Notes under the pieces: model-generated
What the model was told of the DNA's origin: nothing
Seen by the model: the letters and a program-made list of their open reading frames with translations, nothing else
Database searches by the model: none
Translations under genes and position numbers: made by a program
From: Tretioscincus oriximinensis
Taxonomy: Eukaryota; Chordata; Lepidosauria; Squamata; Gymnophthalmidae
Assembly: GCA_022410635.1 (NCBI GenBank)
Contig: JAJVDF010000302.1
Span: forward strand, 503,287 to 567,286
Length of the DNA: 64,000 nucleotides
Reading direction: 5' to 3'
Shown: piece by piece, positions 33,166 through 44,865 of the stretch
How the letters are laid out: every line of letters begins with the position of its first letter
Numbering within the stretch: the first letter of the stretch is position 1

Positions 33166-34434
33166 TTAGGACTCATAAACTTTATTACGGATTTTGGAGT
33201 GCAACTAGAAATCAAAGCATTCGTGATGAGTATTTCCCATAGTGATTTGTTTGAAATAAATGACAGTCGAAAGTAAATTGCCTGAGAGAGGTGGGCAGAT
33301 TACTTTCTGGCTTAATTTTTCCTAGTTAAAGTTACTAGATGATCTGCTGCTTCGCCCATGAAAAATATGTTAATATTGTACATGATTATGTGAAATTTGC
33401 TGGCTTGAACAGTTCCAAGTAGCACTTTCTATGAGATAGACTGCATCAGCAAAGTAACAAGATATTTTCTTTTGGCATTCTGCAACTTAAAATAAAAACC
33501 TTTAGTTTGGATATTGTGAAAACAATATTACTATTTAATTTGCTGTGGTGTTCTCTGAAATTAGACTGAATCCATAAAACACCAATTATTCTCCTCCTCC
33601 TCCTTCGTTTTTTGAATAGAATTTTATTTTTATAATTATTTACCTGTCAAGAATACAGGTCATTGTGGAAATATCATTTATAGTTAAATCATGAATATGA
33701 AGTATAAATTCTGATGGAGAAGTTGAGAAGATTAAAAAAATAGATTTTATTTTTATGTTTTGCTTGCCTTGTAAAGCAACATCCTGACTAGAGACATTAG
33801 ACTATCCTTTGCCTTGCTGCTTTAATTTTTTTTACTTTAGTTTTACTAATATTTTGTCCCCAAACCCATCATAGCCCATCCCCTCCAGACCAGTGGACTA
33901 GAGACAATTCAAGATTAAACAATCCCATCCTATGTTATTAATGAAGGACTCATTTCAAAACCATATTAATTTCTAGGCTCACAGTACTCTTAACTTGGAA
34001 CCAAACCATTGATTAACTTTAGATATATTAGTTCTTTCACTTACATCATTAGTTATTAGTGGTACAATTTCATTTTAATCCATAGTGCTCTGCCTTCCCA
34101 CCCTTGACCAATAACAACTTGTGCTGCCATAATTAATTGTTCTGAAGTACTCTTCTCTATTTAAATTATGGCTGTGTTCTCTCTAGAGGAAGAAACGGGC
34201 ATGAAATCAGAGATTTAAAAATAAAAAACTTATCCACCTGCTCTGATACTGCAGCAATCCACTCGCTCATTCCCTGGCATGTCAGGTCACTAAATCGGGG
34301 CTGAAACGGGACTGAAAGTAAGAAAACAGATTGCCAATACACATGATTTTCTGTCCATCTGTTTTAGTAAGAGGTTTTCTTATTCAGTAATATCCTGCAT
34401 TTCTATGACTGTCATTCTTCTGGTAAAGCAGTGG

Positions 34435-34485
34435 CTAGTATAGAATGCTGGGAGTTGTAGTTCAGGAACATCTGAAGGGTTACAA
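34435..34485 (+). repeat. Short copy of the 'gggagttgtagttcaggaac' repeat
   Basis: The phrase 'atgctgggagttgtagttca' followed by 'ggaacatctg' recurs at 36690-36780 (inverted), 37208-37285 and 52065-52140. It probably comes from a widespread non-autonomous DNA transposon; family not identified. Confidence 0.5.
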
Positions 34486-34494
34486 CTTAAATAA

Positions 34495-34572
34495 CACTGT
34501 TGGTTCTGTTTTTAATTGTGAACCATCCTGAGTCCTTCAGGTATATGGTGGTATAGAAATGCATGGATGGAT
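34495..34572 (+). repeat. L2-type LINE 3' tail
   Basis: 'gaaccatcctgagtccttcaggtata' plus 'ggtggtatagaaatg', followed by GGAT and GA simple repeats. Confidence 0.55.
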
Positions 34573-34757
34573 GGAAGGATAGAGAGAGAGAGAGTGAGTG
34601 GGCAGACAGACAGTTTTGGACTACAATTCCTACAATCCCTTTCTCTATATTGTATTTAGCAGATGGAAGTTGAAGTTAGTGTTTTTCAATGGAGGGCATA
34701 GGTCCCCATTCTTGCTGTAAAATGATGCATTAACACATTTCTGTTTTTTCTTTTCAG

Positions 34758-34972
34758 AAAAAAAGTCGAGAAGAGACATGTGGTGAAGGCAGTGGTGTTG
34801 AGATTATGGAAAACAGACCATATACAGATGGTCCTGGTGGCAACGGGCAGTATACTCACAAAGTATACCATATTGGTATGCATATTCCCAGTTGGTTTCG
34901 ATCTATACTGCCAAAGGCAGCACTAAGAGTTGAAGAGGAGTCATGGAACGCGTATCCTTATACAAGGACAAG
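34758..34972 (+). CDS. PITPNM2: PITPNM2-like, coding exon 2 (residues 27-98)
   Basis: Acceptor TTTTCAG, donor AAG|GTCATT, ending in phase 2. It encodes KKSREETCGEGSGVEI, then ENRPYTDGPGG, GQYTHKVYHIGMHIPSWF and WNAYPYTRT. Thr59, Lys61 and Asn90, which contact the inositol headgroup in PITP proteins, fall at exactly those residue numbers when exon 1 is joined. The basic FRSILPKAAL stretch is conserved in the RdgB family. The change to Val-Glu-Glu-Glu at 84-87 resembles PITPNM1 more than human PITPNM2. Confidence 0.96.
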
Positions 34973-35077
34973 GTCATTATGTGCTCTTTGCATTATTACT
35001 GTGTTACTAGTGTTGCTAAGTTGTAGTGAATTAGAGGACTTGAATGTTTACATTTTTAAAAATATTTTAACCTAGTC

Positions 35078-35300
35078 TGGTGTTGTAGTTAGAGTATCAG
35101 TCTCTTTATCTGGTGCCCTTCTGGTTTGATTTTGTTCTCTTCCATGAAGCCAGCTGTGTAACCTTGGCCTAGTCACAGTTCTTTACAGCTCTCTCAGCCC
35201 CAATAACTTCACAAGGTGTCTATTGTGAAGAGAGGAACAGAAGCCACTTTGATTCCCTTTAGGCTGAGAAATGGTGTTAAGTTTTGGTTCAGATCCAAAC
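35078..35300 (+). repeat. Sauria-type tRNA SINE
   Basis: Degraded tRNA-like head ('gttgtagttagagtatcag'), then 'ggcctagtcacagttctt', 'agctctctcagcccc', 'cttcacaaggtgtctattgtg' and the tail 'tttgattccctttaggctgag'. Same order as 55330-55555. Confidence 0.75.
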
Positions 35301-36003
35301 CCAACACTTATGCAGCATTTAGAGGTCTGAAGCATTCAGGCAGATGCAACAGGCTGTTTCTTCTTGGTAGAAGAAAAAATAATCCACATTTTTGGTTTCA
35401 TTCCATCTGGAAGGCTTTTAGCTTTTATTTACACAGTACATAAAATTAAAAATAGCAAAGAATATATTGGACACTTCTGCATATAGTTAAGTGACCATCT
35501 CACACATAAAGCATCTTCATAGCATAAAGACATCATAGCTTCTACTAAGATGTACAAGCATCTCAGCATCAGAGTAACTGAATCACTGTGCATTCTCAGT
35601 AATGCAGATAGGCTTAATATCAACATTCCAGCATTCTCACGGGAAATATGCTGCTGAATAATCTCTGAAGGTCAGAGCTCTAGCTATCTCACAGTAAACA
35701 CTTACAGACTGGTTTCATCCAGAAAACCCAACAAAAGTGGAGTATAAAAACCAACCACCACTCCTCCTCTTCTAAGACTTGGGCAAAAATGGGACATAAG
35801 TTTCAATAGATAGTGAAGCACATGAGTTCTGAATATGTATTTAGGTTTTAAATGCAGTGCAAGCACAAAGGACTGCTGCTGATACTGATCAGTTAGAAAA
35901 CATCGAAAGGGAAGATTCATAATATTAGACCATGAACTTAATAGACAAAGGTGGAAGATGTAAAGGTTTTTAAAAAGGAGGAAATGAAAGCTGGAGTTAA
36001 GCA

Positions 36004-36091
36004 TATATATTTAATCCAATTTTGGTTCTGAAGAAGTGGACTGAGGAATTAGGTCCAGTTCTTCAGGACTGAGGTTGGATTAAAAGTATAC
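36004..36091. repeat. Hairpin repeat family, best copy
   Basis: Left arm 'tatatatttaatccaatttt', continuing 'ggttctgaagaagtggact', is an imperfect reverse complement of 'ggtccagttcttcaggactg', continuing 'aggttggattaaaagtata'. The arms are about 40 bp with almost no loop. At least five further copies are listed (1135, 8022, 9755, 21715, 42768). Short palindromic MITE-like element, no coding capacity. Confidence 0.75.
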
Positions 36092-36384
36092 ACCTGAGAA
36101 GACAGGGGAGATCATTGCACCAATCTTGGAAAGGAGAAGAACTTGGGAAAGGTATGAAAATGTTTGGAGCCATGGAGGAACAGCTGTTTTCATTTTGCTT
36201 GTCTCAGTTTTGGAGTCTAAGCTTTTGGATATGGATATGAAACTATTGCTAGAAGAGTCCATTACAACTGATGGTCTTCTGGACCTTGTCACTTAATAGG
36301 TATTTTGCTGCACATATGATGATAGGTTTGGTGACATTTGCAAAGACATATAATTTCAACCTCCCTCCTCTCCACCCTCTGCAG

Positions 36385-36506
36385 GTACACATGTCCATTT
36401 GTGGAGAAATTTTCTATTGATATTGAAACCTATTATATAGCTGACTCAGGAGAGCAAACCAACGTATTCAACCTTTCCCCTGCAGAGAAAAGAGATACCA
36501 TTTTAG
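36385..36506 (+). CDS. PITPNM2: PITPNM2-like, coding exon 3 (residues 98-139)
   Basis: Acceptor CTCTGCAG, donor TTAG|GTGTGT. The split Arg98 codon (AG|G) joins exon 2. The exon encodes YTCPFVEKFSIDIETYYI, then NVFNLSPAEKRDTIL, and ends in phase 1 inside Asp139. The FVEKFSI(D/E)IET strand is diagnostic for class II PITPs, and 'VFNLS' precedes the regulatory loop. The sequence resembles PITPNM1 and PITPNM2 about equally here. Confidence 0.96.
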
Positions 36507-39500
36507 GTGTGTATTGCCTTCCCCTCTTCACAGGTTTTTTTCTATGCCACTTATTCTGTATTCTGCTGATGGAAAAATAGTATGATCATTACATGGAGAA
36601 GGTTCCTTGTATTTTCATTTTAAAAAGTCAGGGATCTGAATCGTAATAAACTGTCTTTACATCTGACGAAGTAGGTTTAGTCTATCGCAGTGATGGCCAA
36701 TGGGTGACACTCCAGATGTTCCTGAACTACAATTTCCAACATTCCACTTGGTTTAGCAGAATGGACTTGTGGTGATCACACCATGTGGCCACCCCTAGCT
36801 CCCAGGAAGTGTCCCCCACACCTTGCTTTCCTTCTAGTTTCCTGCATTTTTGTTCACAATGTTAACCCAATCCAGTCAATATAGCTTTCAATATGTTTCT
36901 TAGTATAATATATCCGCTTCTGACAGGAAATATTTTCTACATCCATTGCCACCATTAATCCTCATGAACTCCCACCTTCAAGCCCCTGAATGACACAGAC
37001 ATGTGTGGCTTTTATAACAAAGAAAGAAATAACTTTAACACATAACACATAACACTGAGGCCTCTGCTCCAGTTTATTTTACTTAAAGGGAGATCTAAGT
37101 ATTTGATTTTGTCCGTTTGGGGGTTATTCTTATGATACAACTATTCTGCTGCTCAACTGACAATCACTACTGGCCTGTATTTCCAGCTTTTATCATTTCC
37201 AGGGCTTAATAGTGCTGAGAGTGGAATGGAATGTTGGGAGTTGTGGTTCAGGAACACCTGGAGTGTCACCCGTGAGCCATCACTGGTCTATGGAAACTCA
37301 TGTCAGTAGCTTCTTCCTTTTAGTTATACTCTCAAATATTATTCAATAATCCCCCATTACTTACTGATCCAGGTTAACATGACTTCACCTTTGAATTCTA
37401 CCAGGATGAAAACATTATTATAGCACTATTGATATACATTAGCCTTTAGAAACAAACTAACCCAAGTGAAGCAGTCAAAAATGTTGGGGAAGTGTAATAG
37501 TTCAAGGTTCATGGTGAAATGCAGTGGTGCAAAAGACCGGTCACTTTGCCCTCCAAGTTCTCTTCAAATGCACCTTCTATACAAAAAAATAATGTTTCTC
37601 TTTTCTCCTAATGTTCCCCGAGCTGGATTTTAGTCACTCCCAAATGCAGGATGGGAGATTAGTGTTAGGGGAATAGGAAATGCTTGGTTTCCCTTACCAG
37701 GCAATCACACAATCTCCATGGGGTGAGGTGGGGGAGGAAATGTGTTTAAAAATAAATCTAGGCTTATACAATTCAAACTTTATTGATAACTGTTTCCGGT
37801 TTGCTGTTACACTTGTTCAGTTTGTGCATTGTTACAGAAAATGTTTATTCGTTTTTGTAAATAAGTTAAAGATGAATGCGTATATTGTATATGATTTGTA
37901 TAATTTGCAAAAATAGTAAAATGATTTACAAAGAGAGTGAGGAAAGCAGTTTTTATGAATGAAGTTTTTATGAAGCTAAGCCATGGTGCTTTCCTCACTC
38001 TCTTTGTTTGTAAATCATTTTGGTGGCTGATGAGGTGCTGATGAAGTATTTATATCATACTCTTGGTGTGCAGAGTGGCATACAAGGTTAATTTTCTCCT
38101 GACGGCTTATATCTGTTCTATCTATGCTACCAGATTAGTGGTGGTATTCTTGAATTACTTTGAAATGTAGATTGCAAGTGCACTTTCTTTTGAATAGCCG
38201 AGTTGTCTAAAGCTGAGGCCAGTAGACGGTGCCCCACGGCTCACATGACAGACCAACTCTTAACACTCGAGCTATTTGTACCTACAAGAAAAGGTCTTAC
38301 CTGGACATGGGGGCATAGTAGTATTATGTTCCTTGCACCTTGGTCTTTGGTTCTTGACATAAGCCCTGTGTATAATCTCAAAGGAGGAGACAACCTTGTG
38401 GGTGGTATGTCTCCAGCCCTCACAATTGGAAGCTAGGGCAGGCCACTGGAAGTGGGCAGTATGTAAGAAATCAAGATATTTCTTCAGAAGGTCCTTGAAT
38501 CTCTTCTTCAGTACCCCTCTGTCATGATGGCCAGTAGCACATTGGTCATACAGTGTGATTTGGGGAAGAAAAATGCAAGATCCCAGCAGCTTTAAATTTC
38601 CATAGAATCACGTTTTACAGTAATGTTTTGTAACAATACTTATAAAACTGATCATTGTAAACAAGCACTAGAAGTGTCCCCAAAAATATCAAAAGCCATT
38701 AGAAACTGGTAGTCTATTGTGGCTGAAGAAAGTGCAGAAATTCTTTTCAAACACTGAAAAACCCTAATTGACAGCAACAATTGCAGGTGAATGTCATCTC
38801 AGTAAAATATATCAAATGTATATTAAATGCATATTAAAATTATTTTCAGCTTTGCTACTGACTTTATCTTGCAATCTGTAATCTGCAATTGAGAAGAGGG
38901 TTTTATCCTCTTAAGAATTTTCTCAAGCACCAGCAGGGAAAGAGAACAAATCTGGCATTTGCTCCAGGGACTGCACATTTTGGTCGCAGCAGATTGCTTA
39001 ATTAGTTTATATGTCGTTAGTGTCCAACATCAGCCCTTCCTGGCTAAAGCAGAAAGGAAACAAAGCAGTCAGCGGCCAAGGATTGGGGAGGGGAAGGTTG
39101 GGAGCTTTATAAATACCTCCAGAAATCATGAACTGCTTTTCTGTTCTGGAAAGGCCTGCCACACCTTGCACTGACATATGGATAGCAAGAATTTAGTCAT
39201 AACCTATCGCAGAAAGAGCCTTTGAAAGAGCAAGTTTTTATCTGGTTCCGTATTACAACACTAGTATATGGGTGGCTGGCCTTAGTCCAAGACATAGTTC
39301 AAAATAAAACCTAAATTTCAAAAGGCTAAAGTTAATCAAACAGGCTGAGCAGATGACTCTAGAGCAGCTACCAGTAAGACTCATTCTTTGCTGCCCTTTT
39401 GGAATGGCCTTGTGTCCCTCATCCTCTGTACTTTTGCAGTAAAATGGACTCCTCCAAATAGGGATGCTCACATTTTTGCTTTTGGTCCAACTTCAATTCT

Positions 39501-40122
39501 ATTATGCATCTTACCAAATGCAACAGCATTCGCTCAGTTATCAAAATGTTTGAAGGAACTGTGGAATCTTACTCTTTGCATGGCTGGTGTACCAGCCGCT
39601 GTTGGAAACCTTGGAGCAGATGGGGGGGGGGGGGAGATGTCGTGTTTTGGAGAGTTTACACAAACGATACAATATTTTCTTAAGCTTCAGGTTTTTTGAG
39701 CAATGTGTATCTACTTCTAAAAGCCTGCCACCTGATATAGTGATCTCACTATCTAACTAATGTTTCTGTCAACTTCGACTGCCATACACGCATCGTGTTT
39801 GATGTCTTCGAAAAGCTCATATTGCCAATTTCGTTTTGTTTGTCTCTAACACACACACACATACTTACTTAGAGCAAAACCTTTGCTTATTTGTTTTAGA
39901 GAAAATAAGTGTTGTTCTCAGAAGAATGAGTTACATGTTATTTAAAAACATTTGCTTCTTTCTGTGTAACAGGAATAACAAATGAGAACAGTAGTAGTAT
40001 TTTTTTCATTATCAAAATAAAACATACTTTACACGTTGTTTGTAGCTTCATTTTGCTTCATACTTTTTTACCTAAAATGTAAATTCCCTCACCCTGATAG
40101 GTTTTGATTTGTTTGCATTTAG
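36507..40122. other. Intron 3, 3.6 kb
   Basis: Contains two copies of the gggagttgt repeat (36690-36780 and 37208-37285), a long hairpin (37918-38021), a poly-G run (39620-39632) and a CA run near 39848. The intervals 38030-39610 and 39870-40122 hold nothing I recognise. Confidence 0.8.
37918..38021. repeat. Hairpin: 31-bp inverted repeat, 38-nt loop
   Basis: Left arm 37918-37948 is the exact reverse complement of 37987-38021, apart from a 4-nt TTTG insertion in the right arm. It does not match the other hairpin families in the window. No flanking duplication was noticed. Confidence 0.88.
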
Positions 40123-40356
40123 ATCCTATTGATATAGTTAAAGATCCCATTCCTCCACATGAATACAAATCAGAAGAAGATCCCAAGCTTTATAAATCAG
40201 TGAAAACTACAAGAGGGCCTCTGTCAGAAGATTGGATCAAAGAGCACAAGAACAATCCTGGGAAATACCCTATAATGTGTGCATATAAGCTGTGCAAAGT
40301 AGAATTCAGATACTGGGGAATGCAGTCCAAAATTGAGCGTTTCATTCATGACGTTG
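40123..40356 (+). CDS. PITPNM2: PITPNM2-like, coding exon 4 (residues 139-217)
   Basis: Acceptor CATTTAG, donor GTTG|GTGAGT, phase 1 to phase 1. It encodes DPIDIVKDPIPPHEYKSEED, then KSVKTTRGPLSEDWI and MCAYKLCKVEFRYWGMQSK, ending IERFIHDVG. Tyr202-Trp203 corresponds to the Trp-Trp membrane-docking pair of class I PITPs. IDIVKDP and CKVEFRYWGMQ are RdgB-family hallmarks. A short HKNNPGKYP stretch at 180-188 is longer than I expect in human PITPNM2. Confidence 0.96.
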
Positions 40357-40436
40357 GTGAGTAGCTGATGCTATTTTGTTCCCCGAGTCCCAGTGTTCCT
40401 TATTTCCCTCACCTCAACTCTGGATACACATTTATT

Positions 40437-40620
40437 TATTTATTTACACTTTTGTACTGCCCTAAAAGTCTCAGTTAACAATAAAAACACAGCATATTAA
40501 AAACAACCNCATCTAAAAATTGGGGGAGGGACAGTAGTTTCCTCAGCCAAAGGCCAGGCCAAAGAGGTGCGTCTTCAAGCGTTTTCTGAACATACACAGA
40601 GATGGTGATTGACGCACATG
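40437..40620 (-). repeat. L2-type LINE 3' end
   Basis: Starts with a TTTA tail. The minus strand reads 'cttgaagacgcacctctttg', then 'gcctttggctgaggaaac', which is the L2 'LKTHLFGLAFG' region, then 'actttt.agggcagta' and the tail. Confidence 0.6.
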
Positions 40621-40787
40621 TGCTTCAAAACTATTTTCAGTCCTGAAGAACTGAATTAAGCCAGAAAACAAATGGTGACCAGAGTCCCCATCTATTATTG
40701 GACATCTAGCATTGGAGTCCCACAGTATATATGAGACTAACAAAAAAACAACAAAAACATGGNTTTTTTTAGACAAGTTTTAATTCT

Positions 40788-40925
40788 TCAGATATTAAGT
40801 TAGCATCTAAAGAAGTAGACTTGTCTATGAAAGCTCATGCTGCCTTTCTCTTTCTTGTTGGTCTTTAAGGTGTACCTCCTTGATAGATATTCTAGATCCA
40901 GACTAACATGGTTTCTTCTTTGAAA
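40788..40925 (+). repeat. Repeat family R1, copy
   Basis: 'catctaaagaagtagacttg', 'gaaagctcatgctgcctttc', 'gttggtctttaaggtg', 'agactaacatggtttcttc' order. Confidence 0.65.
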
Positions 40926-42767
40926 TCTATTATTGGACAAATATTCTAGAAAGCACTTGATATTATAGAGTGAGAGAGAAGAACTGTAGCACACCGATTA
41001 TTGGTAATTTATAGTTTCCATTATCTTGGAGTGTTTGTGGCAGATGGTGATGCGAATTGCAGTTTGACAACGTCTAAAAGCTTGCTGTTTCTCCATCTTC
41101 TCAGAGGCTAGTAAAGTCATGATAAGAGCAAGGCCAGGAGCAATTAATACAAATAAACTGGGAGTGTGTGGAAGAGAGATTGACTCCCTCCCAAGCTGCT
41201 TTTTAAAAACCGAGCTTTATATTCAGTGGAGTCCTATAAAACAGAAACTAACAGGCAGATTTTAAAAATAACAGGAGATATTTTTGCCAAAGGTAAAGGG
41301 TGCTAGGAGTGGGAATGTGTTGTGCTGTATTCCAAGATTCAGATACACTCTGTATTCAGGCCATACCAGTACCTTCTTTTGGACTTGTCTGGAAGAAGGA
41401 TGCATCCTCCAACTCCTTGTGAGTTTAATGAGGACATGCTATGGGAATCATGAAGGAACACTACTGAAGCTAAATCCACATCTCCACAATTTCTTCCGAG
41501 TTGGTTGCAACATCACCTCCAATCTCACCCACAAGATCACGATGTACAGTAATCATCTCACTAAAGAGGTCCATTGTTGCAGAATTTCCAGCCATGCAGT
41601 TTGTGTGACTTAAGGGTGGGCATTTTGTGAAATATGAAAGCAAGCTTCGTGGGGATATTCAGCAATGTGAAAATGATAAATCTCATGAGACTTTGGGGCG
41701 ACATGTAAAAATTCATTGTCTCTTGGCTCAGAGAGAATGTTTGAGAATTGTAGGAAGGCTTGCAAAGAATGCTGGGGATTGTAATAAGGTCAGGGGAGCA
41801 ACGCCTTATGTGGAGGTCATCATGTTATGAGATTGCTAAGCAATGTGTCAGAACAGCACAGAAGCTTTAAGGTAGGTATGGGCAGATGGCAAAGGNGTTT
41901 TAAAAGAAATAGCGATGCAAACCATGTTGCGGGGAAGTTCCCTAAGATGCTCTTGTATGGTTGGTTCTTCTATGAGTGGGATTCTACCAAAACCAGTTCA
42001 GGGCATCCCCTGTGTGAGGTGAAACCCCCACCCTGTCTTATAGCAGATACATTATACTTCTGCTCGGATGGTCAGATACTGTTCTGTACTCTTCATAAAG
42101 GAAGCAGGCTAGATAATCACTGGGAGGACAAAAATTGTCCTTCAACAACATGCTGCCACACTTCAACCCCAAATTGTTCCCTCCCTGTGCATTGAAAGAA
42201 ATAGTCCCAAAAAAGTTGCTCCTAAATATTTCCAATAATGCATTTTTATAGAATCTCTCAAACTTTATGCAAAGTGTTTGGACAGAGTGATGTTAACAAA
42301 ATTTTCAGAATTAGATGGTACCCTCATGCTGATTTTTTCACCCTGCCCTGGCTCTTAAGATTGTGAAAGTGCCACATGGTTTTGGTGGCACCCGCAGCAT
42401 TCTAACACTAGGACAGCATTAGAAAAAGTACACCCAAATTTGAAAAATCACAGGGAGATGCTGCTACAATAGCTCTTTTATCCTGGGTGGACTGCACGTC
42501 ACCATCACAACTGGCACAGCACGCATGTGCAGATGCCGAATCCAGGAATTCGCCGCAGTGCACATGAGCGCAAATCTCGCTTCTGGGAATTTTGTGCTGT
42601 CAAAATGCCTGTATGTCCAACTTCTGACATACAGTTAGCTCAGTGTCTATACTTAATGCTACTGCCACTGTCTTAAGGACAGTTGTATGTTGTATGTTGT
42701 GATGCACCCTTAGCAGAAGAGAATGCTGTCTCTTTGAAGCAAAATCTNTCACTTAAGCCCTGGTCAC

Positions 42768-42890
42768 AAATTTACTTTTAAATACTCTTTTGTCCTAAAG
42801 AACGAGTTCAATCCCCCCCCGTTTTAGTCCCCCCCAAATTGAATGGTTCATTATTCATAATCNAAGAAGATTTAAGAGTAGTTGTGTGAC
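42768..42890. repeat. Hairpin repeat family, diverged copy
   Basis: Ends 'cacaaatttacttttaaatac' and 'gatttaagagtagttgtgtg', with 'tcctaaagaacgagttcaat' inside. The centre holds C-rich runs. Confidence 0.45.
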
Positions 42891-42974
42891 TTGGGTTGTG
42901 AACAATGTGGCTCATTTGTTTTTTAAAACGACAAAAGAAATAAACAGCTGTCCTGCTCTTTTGTTACTTCCTAG

Positions 42975-43301
42975 GACTGCGGAAGGTGATGGTGAGGGCT
43001 CATCGACAGGCCTGGTGCTGGCAAGATGAATGGTATGGCCTCACTATTGAGGACATCCGGCAACTGGAGAAGGAAGCCCAGTTAATGTTGGCCCAGAAGA
43101 TGGCCCAGTTCAGTTTAAATGAGGCAGAAACTGAGCAGCACCTTCCCAAAGACTCACGTAGCGAGGATACTGTGGAAACAAAGGCCATATCCCCATCTGC
43201 TGAGGTGGTGGATTCTTCTAGCAATATCAGTGAAACCTTGTCAGGCCGAGTGCTAACCAAGCAGTGGTCAACGTCTTCCAAATCTTCTTCAAAAAGAGGT
43301 G
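42975..43301 (+). CDS. PITPNM2: PITPNM2-like, coding exon 5 (residues 217-326)
   Basis: Acceptor TTCCTAG, donor GGTG|GTGAGT, phase 1 to phase 1. The start encodes LRKVMVRAHRQAWCWQDEWY, then GLTIEDIRQLEKEAQLML, the last helix of the PITP domain, with Glu248 at the canonical headgroup position. From about residue 262 the exon encodes the hydrophilic, Ser/Glu-rich linker, including LTKQWSTSSKSSSKRG. The KQWSTSSKSS segment matches PITPNM2 rather than PITPNM1 (KQWSSSSRSS). Confidence 0.96.
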
Positions 43302-44739
43302 GTGAGTTATGCCCACATTTGGTTTCAAATACCTTTTGAGTTATAATATGGTAAATCCTGCAAGATAAGAACTACACAGTGCAATTTACAATTTCCAAGA
43401 CCTGCTTGATGGTCTGAGATAATAACTTTGGTCAAAACTGCCATTTTCTGATTGCTACTCTGTGTTTTTTCATGGAGAAGCTTCTCCCCAGTGCAATGAT
43501 TGTAGAATGTTCTGGCCTACTCTTGATGTTTCTCCTAATTCTTTCAGAAGCTCAGATATCTTATGGTAAAGCCAATTATTTGTCTAAATTACAAATTAGC
43601 ACAGGATGCATGATAAACTGGAGAACACTGCACTAAGAAAACAGCAGTATCCTTAATTCCCTGGAAAGAGAATTTGCTTTTCCATTATTTAGAAGAAGAA
43701 AATGTCTCTGTTCTGATGTGGTCCAAGATATTTGTTTTGCAGCTCTTGTTTCCTTTTTTCCATAACTAGAACTGATGGTAGTTAGAAAACTCTGAAAGTC
43801 TAAAGAAACCCAGAAGATTGACATTTGAAATGAGGCTGATAGAGATTTAGTAGGCAGTTTCATTTTAGTCCACCAAACACTTGGTTCTTGAGTGGCTAAA
43901 TGTTATATTTCCTGCTGTGAATTTGATCTTAATATGTTTACAATATGGAAATATTTGTTGTTTAATGATACCACTTTTTAAATGTTACTCCCATCATTAC
44001 CAGAGGAAGCAGTACTGGAGCAATCATTTTTACAAAACCATTCAGTTTTTTACCTGTTCCCATTGGAAACAACAATGATCAGAAACGTAAAGAAAACCCG
44101 AGATTGGCTATTCAGCAAGGATGCACAAAACGTTGCAGAGGGAACAAAGCAATCCAAATAGTATCCCAAGTTTAAGAAGCATAGACTGGTAACTGACTGT
44201 CTTTCCAACAATACAAATGTGTCTCTTCCATGACCCAATTCATTCANTCCCAATTGCTGTGCGCTGAGATTGCTCAATGAATCTCTTTCACCGGGCTGCA
44301 GTAGGTGGAAAAACCTGTTTTTCCAGAGGTGGGAGGGAAGCTGCTGAGTCTGGAGGGAATGTCAAACAAAAGAGCCCCCTGCCCCCGCTCTTACGCTCCC
44401 TTTTTGTTGCCTGATCTCCCATCGTCAATGTACAAGTGGCACGAATTACAAAAATCAGCAGTGATGATGCAATTTCACTACAAACTGTGGAACAGAAAAC
44501 TGTGGTGTGTGTTTAGAGCGACGCTGCAGCACTTCCAAGACTGTTTTTATGGTAGCACAGTCGGAATGATGGACTTTGGCTTTGCAGTTGTGCGCGCGTT
44601 AAGGGGCAATGTGTCTGCAGCCTGAGACAGTACTAAAATATTCCAAGAAGCCAATGCTATTGTTACTGTAGCACAGAAAANTTTGAGAATTTTGCACATT
44701 TCATATTACATTGTCCACTCTATGATTCCCCAGGAGCTA

Positions 44740-44865
44740 ATTCCTTGAAGAAGTTTGTGCCTGTGATAGCTCATGCCACCTACCTTTCTCTTGTTCATCC
44801 CTAAGTGCAAAGTCCCTTGCTGGACTTTCTGAACTAAGACTAACATGGTTATTTCTCTGAATTGA
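44740..44865 (+). repeat. Repeat family R1, copy
   Basis: 'gaagaagtttgtgcctgtga', 'tagctcatgccacctac', 'ccttgctggactttctgaac', 'agactaacatggttatttct' order. Confidence 0.6.

Larger units (their letters stand above)
7203..34757. other. Intron 1 of the coding region, 27.6 kb, repeat-rich
   Basis: Bounded by GTTGGT and TTTTCAG. It holds both YR retrotransposons, an L1, several CR1 and L2 copies, SINEs and foldbacks, listed individually. Stretches where I recognise nothing: about 8120-8750, 8890-9370, 9870-10220, 11160-11930, 12445-14880, 20960-21700, 21790-22000, 23210-24030, 25415-26390, 27400-28710 and 33170-34430. No exon of another gene is visible. Confidence 0.75.
34973..36384. other. Intron 2, 1.4 kb
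   Basis: Contains a Sauria SINE (35078-35300) and a hairpin repeat (36004-36091). I see nothing else recognisable. The minus-strand open frames here have no protein similarity I can name. Confidence 0.8.
40357..42974. other. Intron 4, 2.6 kb
   Basis: Contains a minus-strand L2 end (40437-40620), an R1 repeat (40788-40925) and a hairpin-family copy (42768-42890). The interval 40930-42760 has nothing I recognise. Its open frames look like chance. Confidence 0.8.

Noticed and set aside
44305..44625. 106-codon plus-strand frame in intron 5, considered as an extra exon
   Set aside because: No flanking splice sites in the right phase, no match to PITPNM proteins, and exons 5 and 6 join perfectly without it.
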